From Verrucomicrobiaceae bacterium (GTDB lineage: Bacteria; Verrucomicrobiota; Verrucomicrobiia; Verrucomicrobiales; Verrucomicrobiaceae), in assembly GCA_021151605.1 (NCBI GenBank), contig JAGKWZ010000022.1:1-52234 (forward strand): DNA of 52,234 bases. The letters run 5' to 3'. The notes below the pieces were generated by a model. It was not told the DNA's origin and did no database searches. It saw nothing but the letters and a program-made list of their open reading frames with translations. Shown here in pieces: positions 42,353 to 49,656 of this stretch. The position numbers and the translations under genes were made by a program. Position 1 is the first letter of the stretch, and each line of letters opens with the position of its first letter.

Positions 42353-42742
42353 TCCAACACGCTTCACCGCGACAGCTTCGATCTCATAGCGGAGGCTCGG
42401 TGGCAGGCAGTTGGTGATGGTCGTTCTCGCGGGTTTGGGATCGGAGAAGTATTCGCGGTAGAGCTGATTGTAGAGCACCACGTCTTCGGCATCACGGACG
42501 TAGTTTCGGGTCTGCACGACATGGGCGAGATCGCTGCCAGCGGCTTCGAGGACTTTGCGGAGGTTTTCCACGCTGCGACGGAACTCGCCTTCAAAGCTGT
42601 CGCTGACAATGTTGCCCTTTTCATCGACGCTGGCTTGACCGGAAACGAAGATGAGATCACCGACAACAACGCTCGGGCTGAAGGGCAGATGCGAGGTCGG
42701 CGTGTCAGGATTGCAGGGGTAGGAGACGAGCGGATGAGTCAT
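42329..42742 (-). CDS. RidA/YjgF family enamine-imine deaminase
   Basis: The 137-residue protein shows RidA features: SPSVVVGDLIFVSGQASVDEKGNIV (substrate-side strand and SGQ), QTRNYVRDAEDVVLYNQLYREYF, and SLRYEIEAVAVK with the conserved Glu. RidA proteins hydrolyse reactive enamines and imines released by PLP enzymes. Its neighbours include a PLP aminotransferase-like gene, which fits a detoxifying role in this pathway. The start overlaps the M81 stop by four bases (ATGA). Confidence 0.93.
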   Translation of the reverse strand: MTHPLVSYPCNPDTPTSHLPFSPSVVVGDLIFVSGQASVDEKGNIVSDSFEGEFRRSVENLRKVLEAAGSDLAHVVQTRNYVRDAEDVVLYNQLYREYFSDPKPARTTITNCLPPSLRYEIEAVAVKRVGSPSLGNH

Positions 42743-44214
42743 GAATCGAGCGGGTAAATGGGACGGCGAATGTGTTTGTAGGGCAATGTTTTGAGGTTGC
42801 TGCTGCAGGGGCCGGGCGTGTCCACCCAGAACATGCGTGCGGCGATGGGATCATAGGCTCGGCGGTGGGCGACGGCGGCTTTGACGGCGATAACGGAGAG
42901 CTTCGTGGGCTCGATGCCCTGGCTGCGCCACTGGCCGAGATCGAAGGGTGGAGTCTTGATGCTGGTGAGCAGGATGGTGATGCCTGTGTGACGAACGACG
43001 GCGCTCGGCCCCATGTCGAAACGATCACCGCACATGCTGGCGAGGTGGCTTTGTTTGTCTTCGAGTTCGAAGCGACCATCGCTGAGGGAGATGACTTCGA
43101 CCTCGAGTTCGACGGGGCCTGCATCGAGTCGGCTGCCTTTGCCACCGATGCTGAGCGTGACTTTAGCGCCGATGCCCGCGGCTACGGCAGCTTTCACTGC
43201 GACGGGATCAGCGATGCAAATGGCGCTGTTGGCGACTTCGTATTCGATGAAGGCACGCAGAAGACCTGTGCCATCGCCGGGAGCACCGCCGCCGATGTTG
43301 TCGGAAGGCTCGACGAGGACGGTGAGGCCTTCTTTGAATGCAGCGAGCTGAGACATCACTTCGGCCAATGGCGGATCGGTGACGTTGCCGAGTTTGCGAA
43401 GCTCCTGGGCTTTGTCGGCGAGCTGTTGGAGGCCATTTGAAACCGCCGCATCATCGGTGCCGCTGGCGACGAAGCTGACGCCTGTGTGCTCGGTATCGGC
43501 AAAGGAGAATCCGGCGACGACACTGACGGATGTAATGCTAGGACGTGCTTCCATTTCGCGAGCCATGCTTTCCAGAGTCAGCATAGGATCATTCGCGGTG
43601 GCTGTGCCAGTGGGTGGCCACATGAGCGGAGTGACAAGGCATTGCTGCTTTGGCAAGATGCCTGTGGTCAGCGCCTTTTGAAGATGCTGCGCGGCGATGC
43701 AGGCGGCTTCACGACCATCGGTGTGTGGGTTTTTGCGATAGCTGACAAGGCAGTGCGACAGCGCTGCCATGCGCGGTGTGAAGTTCGCATGAAGGTCGAA
43801 GACGCCGAACAGGGGCACGTCGGCGAGGCCGGGCAGAGATCGCAACTGCTGCAAGACTTCGCCTTCCACATCTTGAAGCGACTGCGAGGTCATCGCGCCA
43901 TGCAGGACGAGGTAAATGGCATCGACACCATGTTCTAGATGCAGCTTCGAGTGAGTCACCAGATCGGACAGGAAGGTTTCAATCACTTCGTCTTCAACGA
44001 TCGCACTGGGTTGAGCACGATAATCGACGGTGGGCAGCACTTCCCAGCCGAACTCACGAGCACAGGCGAGGACTCCACCGAGCGGAGAGCTGTCGCCTTC
44101 GCAGCGGAGCATCTCTTCACCGCGTAGAATCTGGAAGTCAGAGAGGCTCGTGGTTCCATCCAGAAACGTGTGTGTCTCGTGGAACAGACCGGCGATGAGG
44201 ACACGCTTCTTCAT
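42739..44214 (-). CDS. M81 family metallopeptidase-like protein (MlrC type)
   Basis: A 491-residue protein starting MKKRVLIAGLFHETHTFLDGTTSLSDFQILRGEEML, with Ser/Asp/His/Glu-rich metal segments such as GLFHETH, DYRAQPSAIVEDEVIETF and FDLHANFTPRMAALSHCLVSYRKNPHTD. This matches the DUF1485/M81 family named for MlrC of the microcystin degradation pathway. Members are metal-dependent amide hydrolases found in many non-microcystin pathways. The C-terminal DUF1484-like half includes the VTLSIGGKGSRLDAGPV segment. It lies six bases after the aminotransferase, in the same operon. Confidence 0.88.
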   Translation of the reverse strand: MKKRVLIAGLFHETHTFLDGTTSLSDFQILRGEEMLRCEGDSSPLGGVLACAREFGWEVLPTVDYRAQPSAIVEDEVIETFLSDLVTHSKLHLEHGVDAIYLVLHGAMTSQSLQDVEGEVLQQLRSLPGLADVPLFGVFDLHANFTPRMAALSHCLVSYRKNPHTDGREAACIAAQHLQKALTTGILPKQQCLVTPLMWPPTGTATANDPMLTLESMAREMEARPSITSVSVVAGFSFADTEHTGVSFVASGTDDAAVSNGLQQLADKAQELRKLGNVTDPPLAEVMSQLAAFKEGLTVLVEPSDNIGGGAPGDGTGLLRAFIEYEVANSAICIADPVAVKAAVAAGIGAKVTLSIGGKGSRLDAGPVELEVEVISLSDGRFELEDKQSHLASMCGDRFDMGPSAVVRHTGITILLTSIKTPPFDLGQWRSQGIEPTKLSVIAVKAAVAHRRAYDPIAARMFWVDTPGPCSSNLKTLPYKHIRRPIYPLDS

Positions 44215-44220
44215 GGCTGG

Positions 44221-45561
44221 TCAGGCGGCTTTCCACTCGGCGGCGTGTTTGGCGAAGGCGGCGTCGGCTTTGGCGAGCGCTTCGTCGATGTCCTGCTGGC
44301 GATGAGCGAGGCTCACAAACCAGAGGCCTCGTTCGATGGCGCGGACACCTTGTTCGAGGAGGCAGGTGCGGAGGTGTGTCCAGCGCGGGGCGTCTTGGCG
44401 GCGGACGTAGTTGCGGTAGTCGTTGATCGGACCTTCGGTGGCACCGGGTTTGAGCATGACTGCGTGGAAGGCAGGACCGGGACCTTGTGGGCGAAGCGGG
44501 ATATTGTGTTTATCAGCGAGGGCTCGGAGGCCGGTCATGAGTTGCTCTCCAAGGTCGAAAACAACTCGCGGATGGTTTTCTCCCAACTCAAGAACGTGAT
44601 CGAGACACCACTTCGAGGCGGCGAGGCAGAGTGGGTTGCCATTGAGGGTGCCAGCGTGGACGACGCTGCCATCGATGATCTTTGCCATGGCGGATTTTTT
44701 GCCGACGAGCGCCGCGAAAGGCACGCCGCCGCCGATGGCTTTGCCTAAAATGGTGAGGTCGGGCGTGAAGCCGAGATACTCCTGAGCACCGCCGGGAGCG
44801 AAGCGGAAACCGGTGATGGTTTCATCGGCAATCATGAGCATACCGTCGCGGTCGCAAAGCTCGCGTATGGTGGAGATGAGGCCGGGCACGGGCTCCATGC
44901 AGCAGGTGTTGCACATGATGGGCTCAAAGACGATGGCGGCGATCTGGCCGTGATGAGCATCGACAATGCGGCGGAGGTGAGCAGGGTCGTTCCAGCGAGC
45001 GACGACGAAGGTGCCGAGCACTTCGGGGATCACACCCTGGCTGGGATGCAGTCGCGTGGGAGCTTCGTCATCGCCCCATTTATCGGCGGGCGGGCAGAAG
45101 CCGACGAGTCCTTCATCGGCCCAGCCGTGATACGCGCCTTCGAACTTGAGGATCAAAGGTCGGCCGGTGTGAGCACGGGCAAGGCGGAAGGCGGAGAGGA
45201 CGACCTCCGTGGCGCTATTGTTGAAGCGCACGAGTTCGGCACCGGGCATGAGCTTTTGCAGCCGCTCGGCGACTTCGATCTCCAGCTCGCACTGAGCGGC
45301 CCAGTGGGTGCCGAGCTTAGCTTGCTCACCGATGGCCTCCGCCATGCCAGCGGGGGCGTGACCGTATAGCAGAGCGCCCTGGCCGATTTGGAAGTCGATG
45401 TATTCATTGCCATCAACATCCCAGACGCGGGAGCCGCTGCCGTGGGAAAAGTAGAGGGGCACGGGCTGCTCCATCTTGCGGATGCCGCTGTTTACTCCGG
45501 CGGCGATGCTGTTTTGGGCGCGATGGAAAAGCTCTCGGGATTTGGCGTAGCGGTCAGTCAT
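44221..45561 (-). CDS. PLP-dependent class III aminotransferase (glutamate-1-semialdehyde aminomutase-like)
   Basis: The 446-residue protein has class-III hallmarks: VWDVDGNEYIDFQIGQGALLYGHAP; RFNNSATEVVLSAFRLARAHTGRPLILKFEGAYHGW; IADETITGFR (Asp247 region); and LTILGKAIGGGVPFAALVG with the PLP Lys near 274. Sequence and length resemble HemL, but catabolic neighbours (M81, RidA, amidohydrolase, SDRs) and a local regulator argue for a role in breaking down an amino compound, not tetrapyrrole synthesis. It is the first gene of the operon, divergent from the GntR-type regulator with 101 bases between starts. Confidence 0.88.
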   Translation of the reverse strand: MTDRYAKSRELFHRAQNSIAAGVNSGIRKMEQPVPLYFSHGSGSRVWDVDGNEYIDFQIGQGALLYGHAPAGMAEAIGEQAKLGTHWAAQCELEIEVAERLQKLMPGAELVRFNNSATEVVLSAFRLARAHTGRPLILKFEGAYHGWADEGLVGFCPPADKWGDDEAPTRLHPSQGVIPEVLGTFVVARWNDPAHLRRIVDAHHGQIAAIVFEPIMCNTCCMEPVPGLISTIRELCDRDGMLMIADETITGFRFAPGGAQEYLGFTPDLTILGKAIGGGVPFAALVGKKSAMAKIIDGSVVHAGTLNGNPLCLAASKWCLDHVLELGENHPRVVFDLGEQLMTGLRALADKHNIPLRPQGPGPAFHAVMLKPGATEGPINDYRNYVRRQDAPRWTHLRTCLLEQGVRAIERGLWFVSLAHRQQDIDEALAKADAAFAKHAAEWKAA

Positions 45562-45601
45562 GATAGGGGGAAAACAAACGACGGATGACGCGCCAATATT
45601 C

Positions 45602-45629
45602 GCACTCGCGTTCTTTGCGGGACGAGTGC
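45602..45629. promoter_or_regulatory. Inverted repeat in the divergent promoter region
   Basis: GCACTCG (45602-45608) and CGAGTGC (45623-45629) are perfect complements with 14 bases between them. They lie midway between the aminotransferase start (45561) and the regulator start (45663). This is the likely binding site of the GntR/LacI-type regulator, for control of both directions. Confidence 0.5.
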
Positions 45630-45662
45630 TAAGTCTTGGTCACAGCAGGGCACCAAAAGCGC

Positions 45663-46751
45663 ATGTCATCCTCCACCAGCCATTCTCTTCAGCTTCCGCA
45701 GCGCCAGTCGCTGGTTTCGGAAACGATCCGCAGTCTGCGTGAAAACATCGAAGCCGGTCATTGGCACGAACATTTGCCAGGCGAGCGCGAGATGTGTGAA
45801 CTACTCCAGGTCAGCCGCCGAACCCTGCGCGGTGCTTTGGATGAGCTTCAGCGTCAGGGAATGTTGGAAGTGCAGGGTCGCCAGCGTCGCAGGATCACGA
45901 ACCAGACCTTAATCGCGGATAAAGAGCCGCCGCGTCGCGTGATCGGCATTCTCACGCCGGGCTCGTTTCTCTCCATGCCGCCGCCCATTGCCTATGTGAT
46001 GGACACGCTGAGGACCAAACTCAGCGCTGCAGGGTATGAAGTCCGATTTCATTCTGCACCCGGCTGCTACACGAGCGCTCCAGCACGCGGGCTGCGGCAG
46101 TTTATCGCGGCGCATCCGGCATCGGCGTGGCTGGTGCTGAGTGCGGAGGAGGCGATGCAGCGCTGGCTGAAATCGCAGAACCTTCCTTGCCTCATTTTGG
46201 GCTCCTCCATCCCCGGCGTCAGCCTGCCCTCAGTCGATGCTGACTTCCACGCGACTTGCCGACATGCAGGGGCTTTGCTTTGGCGGAAGGGACATCGACG
46301 AATCGCGCTCGTGCTGCCAAACAGCCACCTTGGCGGCGACATCGCGAGCGAGGCGGGTTTGCGTGAAGCGCTCGGCCAGATGCCCGGTGCGACATTAAAG
46401 ATGCTGCATCATGACAGCACCACGTCTGGCGTTTGTCGCGTGATTGATGACAGCCTGAAGTCGGCGAATCCACCCACGGCTTACATCGTCGGTCGCAGTG
46501 CGCACATACTCACCGTGATGATGCATCTCATGCGTCGTGGGAAACGCATCCCGCAGGACATCGCCGTGCTCGCACGAGATAGTGACCCGATCCTCGATGC
46601 CACCAGCCCGAGTGTCTCGCGCTACACCTCGGAGCCAAAGCAGCTCGCAGCGAGATTGATCACCGCACTGAGGCAGCTAGCCGATCATGGCACCCTCTCG
46701 ACTCCGACGGTGCGCTTGATGCCGGTGTATGTGGCTGGGGAGACGATCTGA
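45663..46751 (+). CDS. GntR-HTH regulator with LacI-type effector domain
   Basis: ATG at 45663 gives 362 residues; a TTG at 45636 in frame adds a non-conserved leader. Residues about 14-75 form a GntR-type winged helix (LVSETIRSLRENIEAGHWHEHLPGEREMCELLQVSRRTLRGALDELQRQGMLE). The C-terminal part (about 95-350) is a periplasmic-binding-protein-like (LacI/GalR) ligand domain with GHRRIALVLPNSHLGGD and IPQDIAVLARDSDPILDATSPSVSRY. This AraR-like fusion usually senses a sugar-like ligand. It lies divergent from the catabolic operon, probably its regulator. Its end lies close to the island edge. Confidence 0.9.
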   Translation: MSSSTSHSLQLPQRQSLVSETIRSLRENIEAGHWHEHLPGEREMCELLQVSRRTLRGALDELQRQGMLEVQGRQRRRITNQTLIADKEPPRRVIGILTPGSFLSMPPPIAYVMDTLRTKLSAAGYEVRFHSAPGCYTSAPARGLRQFIAAHPASAWLVLSAEEAMQRWLKSQNLPCLILGSSIPGVSLPSVDADFHATCRHAGALLWRKGHRRIALVLPNSHLGGDIASEAGLREALGQMPGATLKMLHHDSTTSGVCRVIDDSLKSANPPTAYIVGRSAHILTVMMHLMRRGKRIPQDIAVLARDSDPILDATSPSVSRYTSEPKQLAARLITALRQLADHGTLSTPTVRLMPVYVAGETI

Positions 46752-46757
46752 GAGGTT

Positions 46758-46778
46758 CCATCTTGGACTTCAAGATGG
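46758..46778. terminator. Hairpin between regulator gene and island edge
   Basis: CCATCTTG (46758-46765) and CAAGATGG (46771-46778) form a perfect 8-bp stem with a 5-base loop, seven bases after the regulator stop. No T-run follows on the plus strand. It may end the regulator transcript or, read on the minus strand, lie just past the tmRNA-like CCA end. Confidence 0.4.
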
Positions 46779-46816
46779 TGGAGGCGAGGGGAATTGAACC
46801 CCTGTTCCCCCATGAC
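46776..46816 (-). other. tmRNA (ssrA) 3'-end fragment, putative attachment site
   Basis: On the minus strand the end reads a T-arm (AGGGG, loop TTCAATT, CCCCT; plus strand 46787-46803), an acceptor 3' strand CGCCTCC (46780-46786), a discriminator A and CCA (46776-46778). This is the 3' end of a tRNA-like molecule. Discriminator A with GCCTCCACCA fits tmRNA better than tRNA-Ser. The 5' part is missing: an integrase gene starts within 137 bases where the body should be. That is the signature of a site-specific integration that displaced the original 3' end; the intact gene would be at the other edge of the element, beyond the window. Confidence 0.6.
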
Positions 46817-46888
46817 GCCTTCGCAATCGTGCGAACCCTGTAAAATCAAGCCTTCCAGCGTCATCAGTGTTGTTGAAATCGTCGGCGT

Positions 46889-46909
46889 TTGTCTTACTTC
46901 TTGTCTTAC
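46889..46909 (+). repeat. Direct repeat before the integrase start
   Basis: TTGTCTTAC occurs at 46889-46897 and again at 46901-46909, 12 bases apart, ending four bases before the integrase ATG. Close direct repeats next to an integrase and its att site are typical of integrase arm-type sites or autoregulatory sites. This is inference only. Confidence 0.4.
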
Positions 46910-46912
46910 CTT

Positions 46913-48061
46913 ATGGCCTCAATCTGGAAGCACCCCAAAAGCCAGTTCTGGTATGCTCGCTATCTCGACAAAGATGGCCGCTGGCGCAATGCCTCCACAA
47001 AGAGCACAGATCGCAAGGCCGCCCAGAGACTCGCGGATGAATACGAGGGCGCGGCGAAGTCCCGCCGCACTGCCACACAGGTCCGCCGTGTGCTCTCCCG
47101 GCTACATGCCGAGATAACCGGCGAGACGCTCCCCAGCGCCTCCCTTCGCGCCTTTGTTGCCAACTGGCTGCTTGAGAAGCGCGGCACAGCGAAAGCCACT
47201 CAGGCATTCTACAAGAACAGCATCACGAAGTTTCTCGCCCATCTTGATGCACTCGCAGACGATGAACTCACGATGGTGACGAAAGAGAACATCGTCACTT
47301 TCCGAAACGCGCTCCAGGAAAAGCTCTCGTCGAAGGCCACGAATCATCACCTCAAGGTGGTGAAAATGCTCTTTCGAGCGGCCAAGCGTGATGGCTTCAT
47401 TGTCGATGATCCTTCGGAATTCGTGGAGACGATCCGAGAGAAGCAGGCGGACAAGAAGCGCCGCCGTCCCTTCAATCTCGATGAAGTCCGCGCCGTGCTC
47501 GCCCACGCCGATGATGAATGGCGCTCCATGATTCTTTGCGGCCTCTACACCGGCCAGCGCATCGGAGACATTGCACGGCTAACGTGGGCGAATGTCGATC
47601 TCGACAAGGCCCAGGTGCGGCTTGTGACGCAAAAGACGGGCGCGGTTCTTCTCATCCCCATGGCCCCGCCTCTCCGCGAGCATATCGAGAGCTTGCCCGC
47701 GCCAGATGTCCGGCCAGAGCTTGCGCCGTTGCACCCGCGAGCCTGCGCCCTCGTTGAGAAGAGCGGCCAAAGCGGCACCCTCTCGAATCAGTTCGCCGAC
47801 ATCCTCGCCCTGGCTGGCCTGCGAAAGAAGAAAGCGCATCGTGCCACCACTGGCGAAGGGCGCGGAGGCAGGCATGAAAACGAAAGCCTCTCATTCCACA
47901 GCCTGCGCCATACAGCCGTCACACTGCTCAAGGAGGCAGGCATTCCCGCCGCAGTCGTGCAAAAGCTCATCGGCCACGAGTCGGCCCAGATGTCCGAGCT
48001 TTACACCAGCGTAGGCGAGGAAGCTCTCAACAAAGCAGCAGCCTCGATGCCTGTGCTATGA
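46913..48061 (+). CDS. int: Tyrosine recombinase (phage-type integrase)
   Basis: ATG at 46913 gives 382 residues (MASIWKHPKSQFWYARYLDKDGRW). There is an N-terminal arm-binding region, a SAM-like core-binding domain (about 65-165, SASLRAFVANWLLEKRGTAKATQAFYKNSITKFLAHL) and a C-terminal catalytic domain. Catalytic residues are visible: Arg in LYTGQRIGDIARL, His-Leu-x-Arg equivalent in FHSLRHTAVTLL, His in LIGHESAQM and the Tyr nucleophile in SELYTSV. It lies immediately inside the tmRNA-like fragment, the usual place for an integrase targeting that site. Confidence 0.95.
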   Translation: MASIWKHPKSQFWYARYLDKDGRWRNASTKSTDRKAAQRLADEYEGAAKSRRTATQVRRVLSRLHAEITGETLPSASLRAFVANWLLEKRGTAKATQAFYKNSITKFLAHLDALADDELTMVTKENIVTFRNALQEKLSSKATNHHLKVVKMLFRAAKRDGFIVDDPSEFVETIREKQADKKRRRPFNLDEVRAVLAHADDEWRSMILCGLYTGQRIGDIARLTWANVDLDKAQVRLVTQKTGAVLLIPMAPPLREHIESLPAPDVRPELAPLHPRACALVEKSGQSGTLSNQFADILALAGLRKKKAHRATTGEGRGGRHENESLSFHSLRHTAVTLLKEAGIPAAVVQKLIGHESAQMSELYTSVGEEALNKAAASMPVL

Positions 48062-48382
48062 TGCTCGCGCATTGCGGGAATTTTCCACGCCTCAGAATCC
48101 ATTTCATCGGACTATCTGACTTGCTCTTTTTACCCTCCTCCATTGCGCTGCTCCAACTGCTCCACAGAGTTTCTTTTGTCAGATGTGACAGCCCACGATC
48201 TTGAGATGAACTGTCGTATGGCTGCCGCTGCTACTTTTCTGTTACCGCAGCATGGCCCCGCCGGGCGTTCCCACTTTTTGATACTACAGCCTCACACGTT
48301 GCCACTTCCGCCGTTCATATCTTCCCGGCGATGATCGCAGAGATTCTTTCCATCCCCTCCGCCCGCCGCTCAGAATCGAGCT
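48062..48382. other. Intergenic stretch with no recognised feature
   Basis: These 321 bases after the integrase stop contain no open frame with coding character, no RNA gene and no clear hairpin. The base composition is lower in GC than its surroundings (CTTGCTCTTTTTACCC and similar stretches), as is common in island spacer DNA. Confidence 0.5.
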
Positions 48383-49015
48383 TCACGCCGCCAGCGCCGC
48401 TTTCACGCGCTGCACTGTGCTGGCACCTTTGCCCGTGATCTTGGCCGCATTGCGCACGCTCTGTCCTGCCTTCAAGGCGCGGACAATGTCCGCGTGCTTC
48501 GCCACGAGTTCCGCCGTCTCAAGGCTGGAACCTTCCGGCCTGCCCAGCTTCACCCCTTTACGCCGTGCCTCATCCAGCCCGCTCTTGATGCGCTCCACGA
48601 GTGTTTCTTTTTCCGCCCGCGCCATCTCCGCCAGTAAGGCCAGCATGATAGCTGCCGCTGGATTGCGCTTCCCGTTCGTGAGGAGTGTTTCGATGCTGTG
48701 CGCGTGCCAGTAGAGGGAAACGCCGCACTGCTCCAGAGTCTCCACGAAGGTATGAGCCACGCTTGGCCGTCTCGCGATGCGGGAAATCTCATGCACGAGC
48801 ACCTTTTTGATTTTGCCCGCCCGTGCCAGTTCTTCGATCCTCATCAGGCCGGGGCGGTCGTCTTTGTCGGCACTGCCTGAAATGGTTTCCTCGCAGACTT
48901 CCACCACCTCCCAGCCCTTCGCCTCTGCCACGGTCTTTAGCTCGTGCTTCTGGCGCTGTGTTTCCTGCTTGTTGGTGGAGACTCGGACAAGGATGGCGGC
49001 GGGTATCAGTTTCAT
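48383..49015 (-). CDS. Serine recombinase (resolvase/invertase family)
   Basis: The 210-residue protein begins MKLIPAAILVRVSTNKQETQRQKHEL with the catalytic Ser13 in VRVSTNKQ. It continues with the Arg-rich site ISRIARRP and the EMARAEKETLVERIKSGLDEARRKGVKLGRPEGS hinge, the resolvase family E-helix. A C-terminal helix-turn-helix (about 165-208, HADIVRALKAGQSVRNAAKITGKGASTVQRV) binds DNA. Size fits small resolvases or invertases. It may resolve cointegrates or invert DNA in the island. Repeats resembling its site lie just upstream (49070-49158). Confidence 0.92.
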   Translation of the reverse strand: MKLIPAAILVRVSTNKQETQRQKHELKTVAEAKGWEVVEVCEETISGSADKDDRPGLMRIEELARAGKIKKVLVHEISRIARRPSVAHTFVETLEQCGVSLYWHAHSIETLLTNGKRNPAAAIMLALLAEMARAEKETLVERIKSGLDEARRKGVKLGRPEGSSLETAELVAKHADIVRALKAGQSVRNAAKITGKGASTVQRVKAALAA

Positions 49016-49069
49016 GGCGTTGTGGTTTGGAATTGTTCCACAATGCCAGATGTATTCATTTAATCAATA

Positions 49070-49158
49070 GATTATTCAAATACACTCATGCCGCCTCTAT
49101 TTCACCCGCCAGCCTTGGATTTTCGTTCATTTTCGCCGAAGTGATTATTTGAATACAC
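49070..49158. repeat. Near-identical 16-base repeats upstream of the serine recombinase
   Basis: The 16 bases at 49070-49085 and 49143-49158 agree except for two central bases (GATTATT-CA-AATACAC versus GATTATT-TG-AATACAC), 73 bases apart. The core TATTCAAATA is nearly self-complementary, so each copy is also the inverse of the other over 10 bases. A third TGTATTCATT-like half lies at 49051. The layout suits binding sites of the resolvase whose gene starts at 49015. Confidence 0.5.
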
Positions 49159-49284
49159 CACGCGAGTCTTGGGCTTCCATATTTTGACCGGCACGCCCTC
49201 CAGAGCCTTCTTCATCATCTCAGCGTATTCCTTCGCTGACAGCCGTGAGGGATCGGTTTTTGGGTGAGGCAGCGGGTCATTCAT
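49102..49284 (-). CDS. Small hypothetical protein
   Basis: A 60-residue product (MNDPLPHPKTDPSRLSAKEYAEMMKKALEGVPVKIWKPKTRV), basic and with one short amphipathic helix. No family is recognised. It overlaps the second copy of the 16-base repeat. It lies between the recombinase and restriction genes on the same strand and may be part of the island cargo transcript. Confidence 0.4.
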   Translation of the reverse strand: MNDPLPHPKTDPSRLSAKEYAEMMKKALEGVPVKIWKPKTRVVYSNNHFGENERKSKAGG

Positions 49285-49315
49285 CTTCGACTAGATTAGC
49301 TCTGGCTTGCCATGG

Positions 49316-49552
49316 TCAACAATCCGAATCCACGCCTTTCATTGGCGGAGCACCCCGCCCTGCGAGTTTCTGGGGATGAGTCCGCCTCGCCGCCTCACGT
49401 TCGCCACCCGGCTCGAATGACAGCAGAACGGATGGATAGCTGAGAATCCTCAGCTCTTCCTCCGTTGGATTGTCTGGATCAATCGGGGGCCTGTCCGCAA
49501 TCACCGTTCCATCGGGAGCCATTCGGCAATAGCGTATTTTGGGAGAGGACAT
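49316..49552 (-). CDS. Small hypothetical protein
   Basis: A 78-residue product (MSSPKIRYCRMAPDGTVIADRPPIDPDNPTEEELRILSYPSVLLSFEPGGEREA). It is soluble, with several Pro-rich turns, and no family is recognised. It sits 104 bases downstream of the Res-like gene and 31 bases before the 60-residue gene, all on the minus strand. Confidence 0.4.
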   Translation of the reverse strand: MSSPKIRYCRMAPDGTVIADRPPIDPDNPTEEELRILSYPSVLLSFEPGGEREAARRTHPQKLAGRGAPPMKGVDSDC

Positions 49553-49656
49553 GCTACAAAAACGACTCGCCAGCCGCAGAAATCAAGCCCGGCAATCTCC
49601 GTTGGAGTCTCGCCCCGCTTAGCGCAGCCTGCCCTGCCAAAGGCTTCGACAATAGT

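Noticed and set aside
46776..46840. A complete tRNA gene
   Set aside because: Only acceptor 3' strand and T-arm are present; the D- and anticodon-arms cannot be found in the following bases.
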